Shown here: positions 46,062-53,180 of the stretch, one piece after another
How the letters are laid out: every line of letters starts with the position of its first letter
Position numbering within the stretch: position 1 is the first letter of the stretch
Assembly (NCBI GenBank): GCA_038748775.1
Contig: JBCDIT010000009.1
Span: forward strand, 124,001 to 188,000
Reading direction: 5' to 3'
DNA length: 64,000 nucleotides
Origin: DAIQNV01 sp038748775
GTDB lineage: Bacteria > Planctomycetota > Phycisphaerae > Phycisphaerales > UBA1924
Translations under genes and position numbers: made by a program
The notes under the pieces: generated by a model
What the model was told of the DNA's origin: nothing
What the model saw: only the letters and a program-made list of their open reading frames with translations
The model's database searches: none

Positions 46062-46652
46062 ATGCCTCCCGACCCCGAGCCGAGCCCGGCCTTCCGATGG
46101 CTCGCCGCCGGGTTTCTCGGCGGCGCGGCCACCATCGGACTCATCTGGTCCATCGTGACGCGCACCGACACAACGCCTCTCGCCCTGGACGCGGCCCCGA
46201 CCGTGCTCACGCTTGCTCCCTTGGCCTCGCCTGAGCCTCCGTTCGAGGCGAAGTCGGAGCCGACGCCAGCACCCCCGTCCGCAGCACCGATCGATCCGGT
46301 CGACGTCGCTTCAACGAGCGGATTCGTGGGTGAGGCTCTGGGGCCGCCGGCGACGGTCGCGGAAGCTCCGTCCAGTGCCGCGCCGGTGGAGGCGACGACA
46401 CCCACCCAGACGCCGGCCCAGAAAACGGTCCCCGAGCCGTCCGCGCCGTCGCAGTCGGCCCGAATCCGGATCAACACCGCAACCGCCGCCGAGCTCGACC
46501 TGCTCCCGGGAATCGGCCCGGCGCTCGCGGCCCGGATCGTCCGCTCGCGACAGCTCGATGGCCCCTTTCACGACCCGAGCGAGCTCAAACGCGTCCACGG
46601 CGTTGGCGAGAAGACCGCCGAACGGATCGCGCCCTACTTGCGGTTCGACTGA
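46062..46652 (+). CDS. ComEA-like helix-hairpin-helix protein
   Basis: A 196-residue protein: a short cytoplasmic N-terminus, one membrane helix (about 11-32), a Pro/Ala/Ser/Thr-rich spacer of about 100 residues, and a C-terminal ComEA-type double helix-hairpin-helix domain ('INTATAAELDLLPGIGPALA', then 'LKRVHGVGEKTAERI'). Homologues bind incoming DNA at the membrane in natural transformation, or act as uncharacterised DNA-binding anchors. No other competence genes are seen here. ATG 46062 is 5 bases after the GH10-like stop. The frame upstream is antisense noise. Confidence 0.78.
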   Translation: MPPDPEPSPAFRWLAAGFLGGAATIGLIWSIVTRTDTTPLALDAAPTVLTLAPLASPEPPFEAKSEPTPAPPSAAPIDPVDVASTSGFVGEALGPPATVAEAPSSAAPVEATTPTQTPAQKTVPEPSAPSQSARIRINTATAAELDLLPGIGPALAARIVRSRQLDGPFHDPSELKRVHGVGEKTAERIAPYLRFD

Positions 46653-46688
46653 GCGTCGGCCCGGTGACCGTTCCTATGGTCGTGCCGA

Positions 46689-49600
46689 GTGGCCGGCGAG
46701 TTCGATCCGCTTATCCCGATCGCCCAGCACCCGGCCGTGCGCTCGCTGGCCGAAGCTCTCCGTGCGCGCCGACGGTGCGTTGCGACCGGGGCCGCTGGGT
46801 CGAGCACAACGTTGGTCGCCGCTGCGTTGTCGAGAGAACTCGGTTGCCCGGTGATTCTCGTCGGGGCCCACATCGACGAAGCGGACGAGGCCGAAGACGA
46901 ACTCGTTTCGGTCGGCGTCGACACGATCCATCTTCCGGCCCTTGAGGTGCTGCCCGGAGAAACGGGCGTGAGCCCAGATTTGGCCGCGAGGCGGCTTGCC
47001 GGAGCCCTCAGTCTCTATCACCTCGCCGAGTCCGAGCACCCGGTGATCCTCGCGCCGATCCAGGCGTTGATGCAGAGGCTGCCGACGCCCGACGACTTGG
47101 GCGGCCTCGCCCGTCGTTTGGCGTTGGGCGACGAGGCCGACCCGACCGATCTGCTGAGCTGGCTCGTCGCCCTCGGGTACCGACGCGTCGACGCGGTCGA
47201 GGAGCCGGGCGACGTGGCCCTGCGAGGAGGCATCCTCGACGTCTTCCCTGCCGCCGGTGCGGTCGTGAGGCCGAAGGGGGCGGAACGAGACGAAGAGTCG
47301 GGCGTCCCCGTCCGCTTGGACTTCTTTGGGGACGAGATCGATCGCCTGAGCGAAGTCGATCCGGACACCCTCGGCTCCGATCGTGCCCTCGACGCCGTGG
47401 AGCTTTTCGCCGCCGACGCCAGCAAGCTGATGCCCACGAGCGGCGGCGTGAACCCGGTTGAGCTGATCCCTGATCGAGCGATCGTCTTAATCTCCGAGAC
47501 GCTCGAGGTCGTCGAGCAAGGTCGTGGTTACTTCGAGCGTGCGCACGACGGCCGCTCGATCGACGGACCTCCGGCGGTCCTCAAGCTCCTCGGCTCGCGA
47601 TTCCACGCCCTCGCGGAAATCAACCAGTTCAGCCCGGGGCAGGCGTCGAGCGATGTACGCGTCGAGCTCCCGGTCGAGTCACTCCCCGAACTCGACCGCG
47701 ACGCCGGCACAGCCATCGACGAGCTCAAAGAACTGTCTGTATCCGCCCGGGTCGTCGTGCCTTGCCAAAGCTCGGGCGAGCGTGATCGGCTCGGCGAGAT
47801 GCTGGTCGAGCAGGACGCGAAGGGCATCGCTCCGCGCGACGGGTACCTGCACCGAGGGTTCATCTGGGGGCGTGACGGCGCCGAGGGCGCGGGGGACGCC
47901 TTCGCCTTGGTGCCCTATCACGAGATCTTGCATCGGTTCGAGGTCCGCAGGCGGGGGGGCAAGCTCCGCGCCGGGCGGGCGATGGACACGTTCCTCGACA
48001 TCGCCCCGGGTGACTTCGTCGTCCACCAAGACCACGGCATCGCCAAGTTCGTCGGCCTCGAGCTGCTCCCGGCAAGGGGCCCGACGACGCCCAAGAAGCC
48101 CCCGCCGATAAAGAAGAAGGCGAAGACAAAGAGCGAGAAGGCCTCGAAGCCCGAGATGATCGAGTATCTCACGCTCGAGTTCGCCGGTTCGAGCCGCCTG
48201 CACGTCCCCGCCGCCCAGATCGACATGGTGCAGAAGTACGTCGGCGGGTTCAGCGGGAAGCCCCCCCTGAGCCACATCGGCGGCACCAAGTGGAAGAACC
48301 AGAAAGCCAAGGTCAGCGACTCGGTCCGTGAACTCGCGGCCGAGATGCTTCGGGTGCGAGCGGCGCGCGAGCACCTCCCCGGGACGCGCTTCCCCGACGA
48401 CACCACGTGGCAACGCGAGTTCGAGGGCGAGTTTCCCTACACCGAGACCGAAGACCAGCTCGCGGCGCTCCAAGAGATCAAGAAGGACATGTCGAGCGAA
48501 CGCCCGATGGACCGCCTGCTCTGCGGCGACGTCGGGTTTGGTAAGACAGAAGTCGCGATCCGCGCCGCGTTCAAGGCGTGTGAGTTCGGCAAGCAGGTCG
48601 CCGTCCTCGTCCCGACAACGGTGCTCGCCGAGCAGCACGAACGCACCTTCCGGCAGCGTTTCGCGGCGTACCCGTTCCGCGTCGAGAGTCTCAGCCGGTT
48701 CAAGACCACCAAAGAGATCAACGCGACGCTCGCCGCGGCTCGCAAGGGGCAGATCGACGTCGTCATCGGCACCCATCGCCTGCTGAGCAAGGACGTTCGT
48801 TTCGCAGACTTGGGCTTGGTGGTCATCGACGAAGAGCAACGATTCGGTGTCGAGCACAAAGAGACGCTCCTGCGGCTCCGGACCCAGGTCGACGTGCTCA
48901 CGCTGAGCGCGACCCCGATCCCCCGCACCCTGCACATGGCGATCCTGGGCCTCCGAGATATCAGTTCGCTGACCACGCCCCCGCTCGACCGTCGGTCGAT
49001 CGTGACCGAGGTCATCCCGTACAACGCAACACGCGTGAAGCGTGCCATCGAACGAGAGCTGGCTCGTGAGGGGCAGGTCTATTACGTCCACAATCGCGTC
49101 TACGACATCGAGTCCGTCGCCGACGAAGTCCAGAAGCTCGCACCCGACGCGCGGATCGTCATCGGGCATGGTCAGATGGAGCCCAAGCAGCTCGAGAGCG
49201 TGATGCTGAAATTCATGCGCCGAGAGGCGGACATCCTCATCGCCACAACCATCATCGAGAGCGGGATCGACAACCCCACCGCCAACACGATGATCATCGA
49301 CGACGCCGATCGGTACGGCCTCGCCGACCTGCACCAGCTCCGCGGACGCGTCGGTCGGTATAAGCACCGGGCGTACTGCTATCTCCTGCTCCCCGCCGAC
49401 CGGACGGTGAAGGAGGTCGCACAGAAACGCCTCAAGGCGATCGAGCAGTACTCGATGCTCGGCGCCGGGTTCAAGATCGCGATGCGCGACCTCGAAATCC
49501 GAGGCGCCGGCAACATCCTCGGCGCCGAGCAATCCGGTCACATCGCCGCCGTCGGCTACGAGATGTACTGCCGCCTGCTCGAGCACGCGGTGAAAGACCT

Positions 49601-50144
49601 GACCCGGGCGCCCGGTGAACAGACGGTCAGCCATACGACCGTCGACCTGGGCGTCCACGGTGTGATCCCGAGGGCGTACATCCCCAGCGACGCCCGTCGC
49701 CTCGAGGCCTATCGCCGACTCGCGACCGCTGAAAACGACGCCGCGATCGATCAGGTCGAGTCCGATCTGACCAGCGCGTACGGGGCCGTGCCGGCAGCGG
49801 TTGAGCGATTAACAGAACTCGCTCGGATCCGAGCCGGCGCCGCACAGCTCCGGGTGCGCACGGTCACCCGGCGTGCCGGTGACGTCGTGTTCCTCTGCCC
49901 CGACCCAGCCTTGGTGCTGGGCGTGCTCGGAGGCGTTGCCGGAACGGTTCGATCGGTGTCGGCGGCACTGGCGCAAACGAACGCCAGAACAGTTCAGGGC
50001 GAGCCACTGGCCGAGGTCTACTGGCGCCCACCCCAGAGCTACCTTGATGCGGGCACCTTGCTTCGCACGCTTGCACGCCGCCTCAGCACATCCGAAAGCG
50101 AGCCGGCCCGTGCCGCTCGGACGTCGGGCGTCAAGATTTCGTGA
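46689..50144 (+). CDS. mfd: transcription-repair coupling factor
   Basis: A 1151-residue Mfd, which removes RNA polymerase stalled at DNA damage and recruits UvrA. Domain order is as expected: a UvrB-like module (about 20-330), the RNA-polymerase-interacting CarD-like domain (about 435-530; GDFVVHQDHGIAKFVG), then the RecG-type translocase with Walker A CGDVGFGKTEVA, the DEEQRFGV box, SATPIPRT and the C-terminal helicase motifs (LHQLRGRVGR), and a TRCF domain. A Lys/Pro-rich insertion of about 25 residues interrupts the RNA-polymerase-interacting domain. The start is GTG 46689. TATGGT at 46675-46680 lies 8 bases upstream and no Shine-Dalgarno is visible. Confidence 0.96.
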   Translation: MAGEFDPLIPIAQHPAVRSLAEALRARRRCVATGAAGSSTTLVAAALSRELGCPVILVGAHIDEADEAEDELVSVGVDTIHLPALEVLPGETGVSPDLAARRLAGALSLYHLAESEHPVILAPIQALMQRLPTPDDLGGLARRLALGDEADPTDLLSWLVALGYRRVDAVEEPGDVALRGGILDVFPAAGAVVRPKGAERDEESGVPVRLDFFGDEIDRLSEVDPDTLGSDRALDAVELFAADASKLMPTSGGVNPVELIPDRAIVLISETLEVVEQGRGYFERAHDGRSIDGPPAVLKLLGSRFHALAEINQFSPGQASSDVRVELPVESLPELDRDAGTAIDELKELSVSARVVVPCQSSGERDRLGEMLVEQDAKGIAPRDGYLHRGFIWGRDGAEGAGDAFALVPYHEILHRFEVRRRGGKLRAGRAMDTFLDIAPGDFVVHQDHGIAKFVGLELLPARGPTTPKKPPPIKKKAKTKSEKASKPEMIEYLTLEFAGSSRLHVPAAQIDMVQKYVGGFSGKPPLSHIGGTKWKNQKAKVSDSVRELAAEMLRVRAAREHLPGTRFPDDTTWQREFEGEFPYTETEDQLAALQEIKKDMSSERPMDRLLCGDVGFGKTEVAIRAAFKACEFGKQVAVLVPTTVLAEQHERTFRQRFAAYPFRVESLSRFKTTKEINATLAAARKGQIDVVIGTHRLLSKDVRFADLGLVVIDEEQRFGVEHKETLLRLRTQVDVLTLSATPIPRTLHMAILGLRDISSLTTPPLDRRSIVTEVIPYNATRVKRAIERELAREGQVYYVHNRVYDIESVADEVQKLAPDARIVIGHGQMEPKQLESVMLKFMRREADILIATTIIESGIDNPTANTMIIDDADRYGLADLHQLRGRVGRYKHRAYCYLLLPADRTVKEVAQKRLKAIEQYSMLGAGFKIAMRDLEIRGAGNILGAEQSGHIAAVGYEMYCRLLEHAVKDLTRAPGEQTVSHTTVDLGVHGVIPRAYIPSDARRLEAYRRLATAENDAAIDQVESDLTSAYGAVPAAVERLTELARIRAGAAQLRVRTVTRRAGDVVFLCPDPALVLGVLGGVAGTVRSVSAALAQTNARTVQGEPLAEVYWRPPQSYLDAGTLLRTLARRLSTSESEPARAARTSGVKIS

Positions 50145-50316
50145 GCAAACGGTGCATAAGGCGTGAAATCAACGCAGTTTGCTACCGATTGACTCATATT
50201 ACGGACGCTGACCACCCTGGCAGCGCTATCGTCTCAATCCCATCGCCCGCTGAGAAGCGCCCCGCGCGATGCCCCAGCAAACACGCCGCGGCCCCCAGGC
50301 GTGCAGAGCCAAAGCC

Positions 50317-51054
50317 ATGCCACACGAGACGCCCAATCCGAACGAGGCAACGCACGCACCGAACGTGGTGCCGTCGTCGCTCGATCGCGACTTGGCCAAG
50401 CTCCGCCGCCGCGTGGTGAGGTCGGCCAACGTCTCAATCGATATGCTCGAAGCGTCGCTCCACGCCTTGTGGACCGTCGATCACGAGGTTGCGGGCGAGG
50501 TTCGCCTCCGCGACGATCAGGTCGATAACGAAGAGGTCGAGATCGAGCGCGAATGCCTCAGGTTGCTGACGCTCCAGCGTCCGTATGGCCAAGATTTCCG
50601 GCTGATCACCTTCTGCCTCAAGGCCAACGCGGATATCGAACGCGTTGCCGACCACGCGACCAGCATCGCGAAGGTCACCCAGAAACTCGACCCGGTCTGC
50701 CCGCCCAAGTGGCCCACAGCCCTCAGCGAACTCGGCGACCGCGTCCCGGTGCTCTGCCAAACGCTGCTGCGAGCCGTGCTCGACGAAGATGTCAGCGTTG
50801 CCCGAAGCTTGGTCGACGGCGACCGTGTGATCGACACCCTCGACCAACAGCTCTTCAACGAGATCACCGCGTGGATCGAGCGTGAGCCTTCCAAGGGCGA
50901 CACGGCGCTGAACCTCTACCGGCTCGGCCGCGAATTGGAACGCGTGGGCGACCTGATGGCCAACATCGCCGAGGACGTGGTCTACCTCGTCACCGGCGAG
51001 ATCATCCGGCATCAGAAGCAGCGTCGCCCGCGGAGGCTGGCCGAGGGGGCGTGA
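50317..51054 (+). CDS. phoU: PhoU-family phosphate regulator
   Basis: A 245-residue PhoU: two three-helix bundles with the metal-binding E/D-x-x-x-D motifs (near VDNEEVEIE and ADIERVADHATSIAK, then RELERVGDLMANIAEDVVYL). PhoU restrains phosphate uptake by PstSCAB and signalling by PhoR, none of which is in the window. ATG 50317 was chosen as nearest to the conserved part. ATG 50269 in frame is possible and adds 16 unconserved residues. Neither start has a clear Shine-Dalgarno. It ends 32 bases before the opposing tRNA gene. Confidence 0.9.
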   Translation: MPHETPNPNEATHAPNVVPSSLDRDLAKLRRRVVRSANVSIDMLEASLHALWTVDHEVAGEVRLRDDQVDNEEVEIERECLRLLTLQRPYGQDFRLITFCLKANADIERVADHATSIAKVTQKLDPVCPPKWPTALSELGDRVPVLCQTLLRAVLDEDVSVARSLVDGDRVIDTLDQQLFNEITAWIEREPSKGDTALNLYRLGRELERVGDLMANIAEDVVYLVTGEIIRHQKQRRPRRLAEGA

Positions 51055-51086
51055 TATCGCCCGCCTGGAATCAACAGCCTCTTCAA

Positions 51087-51159
51087 AGCCACCAACTGGA
51101 CTCGAACCAGCGACCTAAGCTTTACGAAAGCTTCGCTCTACCAACTGAGCTATGGTGGC
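51087..51159 (-). tRNA. tRNA-Thr (anticodon CGT)
   Basis: A complete 73-base cloverleaf on the minus strand: acceptor GCCACCA/TGGTGGC, D-arm GCTCAGTTGGTAGAGC, anticodon stem AAGCT/AGCTT around loop TTCGTAA (anticodon CGT, reading ACG), T-arm GCTGG-TTCGAGT-CCAGT, discriminator T. The 3' CCA is not encoded. It is convergent with phoU. Confidence 0.95.
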
Positions 51160-51447
51160 CAGGCCCCTCGCAGGGCGGCCCAAAGTATCGGCGCGAGCCC
51201 CGCGGGTGTCCAGCGGCGCGTTCTCGGAACCTGGATCAGAACCGGGAGCGTGGGGCCAGCTGATGAGGTGTCCCGATGGCAGGCGGCCCGCATGCCCAAG
51301 AACAACGCTCCCGAGTCCTAGAACACGCACCTGAAACCGAGTCTCAAGATCGGTTGAGCAGTTGAGACCCGTTCTCCGCCCCCGAACCGCTCGGAGAGTC
51401 GAAGATTGGAACGTATCCAAGGACGGGGTCACCCCCAGGAGGTTCCG

Positions 51448-51657
51448 ATGCTCAAGCTCACCGATGGACAGTGCGGCCTCTGCGCTCACTTTGGCGAAAA
51501 CAGCGGCCCGCAGGACAAGATCGTTCAGATCCGCATCAACGGCGAAGGTCCTGAAGACCTCGTCACCGAGTGCGGTCACCCCGACAACGCCAGCCGGAGT
51601 CTCAAGGTCACCCCGATCAGCGGCTGCCAGTCGTTCAAGTCTGCTCAATCGGCCTGA
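51448..51657 (+). CDS. small Cys-containing protein of unknown function
   Basis: A 69-residue protein with an excellent start: AGGAGG at 51437-51442, 5 bases before ATG 51448. It contains C-G-L-C near the N-terminus, then E-C-G-H and G-C-Q near the end, so four cysteines and histidines that could form a small metal site. The composition is polar and soluble. No family is recognised. The stop lies 2 bases before the convergent hflX stop. It is probably a real gene, given the Shine-Dalgarno and the balanced protein-like composition. Confidence 0.7.
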   Translation: MLKLTDGQCGLCAHFGENSGPQDKIVQIRINGEGPEDLVTECGHPDNASRSLKVTPISGCQSFKSAQSA

Positions 51658-51659
51658 AC

Positions 51660-53147
51660 TCAGGCCTCCGACGGTGGCTTCCACGCCGGCGCCGGTTCAT
51701 CGATCGGCATCGCGTCGTCACCCACCGGGGTCAGGGTCATCCGCGCCCCGGCCGAGCGTAGTTGAGCGATCTGCCGCTCACCGATCTCGGCTCGGAGCGT
51801 GACGGTTTCCCCGTTGTAGGTCCGGTCGATCACCGTGCCGCGGTTCTCGATCACGTGCACCGTGCGGCTGTCGCTGAGCGGGATGGTGACGTCGAGCAGC
51901 CTCGGGGCGCCCATCGCCGCCTTGCGTACGCGGGCGACGAGTTCGTCGTGACCGAGTGAGAGGCGGTGGGGGTCCTCCGCGTCGTGCAACGCGGAAATCG
52001 CGATCGCGTCGGGCTCGCGCTGCTTCCAAATCAGCAACTCGCGGTTGTCCGCCAGCTTGTCGGCTTTGTTGAGCACGAGCACGCATTCCGGCGGTGTCCA
52101 ACGGTCAACCGTGGCGCCGGTGTGTTCTGACTTCTTGGCGGCCCGTTCCTCGGCGTGCTGCACCTCATCGAACACCTCCTCGAGCGTGCTCCGCACCGTT
52201 TCGAGATGCAGCTGCGCCGCCGGATCAGCCGCGTCGAGGACGATGAGCAGCAGGTTGGCGTGCGTCGCTTCCTCGAGCGTCGCGCGGAAACTCGCGACGA
52301 GGTGGTGGGGCAGGTCGCGAACGAACCCAACCGTATCGGAGAGCATCGCCGTGAGCCCGCCGCCGGCTCCTTCGGGTCCGACGCCCTTGAGGTCCCACTC
52401 GCGCGTACGGGTCATGAGCGTCGCGAAGACACGGTCATCGGCGTACGCCCCGCCGGCGGTCAGCGTGTTGAACAGCGTGCTCTTGCCGGCGTTGGTATAC
52501 CCGACCAACCCAACCGTGAAGTGATCGACGTTGCGCTGTTCGACCTGCCGGCGTTTGCGTTCGCGGATCTGGTTGAGCTCGGTCTCCAGCAGCTTCTTGC
52601 GACGCTGGACGAGGCGCCGGTCGATCTCGAGCTGCTGCTCACCGGGGCCCCTGGTGCCGACGCCCCCGATGCCGCCCGAACCCACGATGCGTTCGAGGTG
52701 GTCCCACATCGCCCGCAGACGCGGGAACGTGTACTCGAGCTGGGCCAGCTCGACCTGGAGCTTGGCTTCCCGCGTCGTTGCCCGGCTCGCGAAGATGTCG
52801 AGGATGAGCTCCGATCGGTCGAGCACCTTCCGCTCTGTGATCCGCTCGATCGCCGCGATCTGCTTGGGGCTGAGCTCGTGGTCGAAGACGATCGTCTTGG
52901 CGTTCAGCGTCTCGCACAGACCCCGGAGCTCGTCGACCTTGCCGCGGCCCATGTAGGTTCCCGCCTCGGGGCGCTCGCGCCGCTGCTCAATCTCGCCGAC
53001 GACCACGGCCCCCGCCTGGGCGGCGAGTTCGCGGAGCTCGCCGAACGGGTCGGCGGGGTCGAACCGGCTCTCGGGCAGACGGACAGCCGCGAGCACAGCT
53101 CGCTCGGCCTGAACCTTGATGGCGGTGCGTTCTTTGGGAGGGGGCAC
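51660..53147 (-). CDS. hflX: GTPase HflX
   Basis: A 495-residue ribosome-associated GTPase that splits or rescues stalled ribosomes under stress. The N-terminal HflX domain includes GTYMGRGKVDEL and DHELSPKQ. A coiled helical linker precedes 'GTRGPGEQQLEIDRR'. The G domain has G1 GYTNAGKST, G3 DTVGF and G4 NKAD. A C-terminal extension of about 80 residues follows. The start is GTG 53147 with no Shine-Dalgarno. On the minus strand TACAGT (53153-53158) ends 5 bases before the GTG, consistent with a leaderless mRNA. Confidence 0.95.
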   Translation of the reverse strand: MPPPKERTAIKVQAERAVLAAVRLPESRFDPADPFGELRELAAQAGAVVVGEIEQRRERPEAGTYMGRGKVDELRGLCETLNAKTIVFDHELSPKQIAAIERITERKVLDRSELILDIFASRATTREAKLQVELAQLEYTFPRLRAMWDHLERIVGSGGIGGVGTRGPGEQQLEIDRRLVQRRKKLLETELNQIRERKRRQVEQRNVDHFTVGLVGYTNAGKSTLFNTLTAGGAYADDRVFATLMTRTREWDLKGVGPEGAGGGLTAMLSDTVGFVRDLPHHLVASFRATLEEATHANLLLIVLDAADPAAQLHLETVRSTLEEVFDEVQHAEERAAKKSEHTGATVDRWTPPECVLVLNKADKLADNRELLIWKQREPDAIAISALHDAEDPHRLSLGHDELVARVRKAAMGAPRLLDVTIPLSDSRTVHVIENRGTVIDRTYNGETVTLRAEIGERQIAQLRSAGARMTLTPVGDDAMPIDEPAPAWKPPSEA

Positions 53148-53180
53148 GCGAAACTGTAGTGCGGTCGGATCGCCTGAGAG

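Noticed and set aside
47679..49658. A 659-codon open frame on the minus strand, antisense to mfd
   Set aside because: Fully inside mfd, whose helicase motifs are unmistakable. The antisense translation is charged low-complexity sequence.
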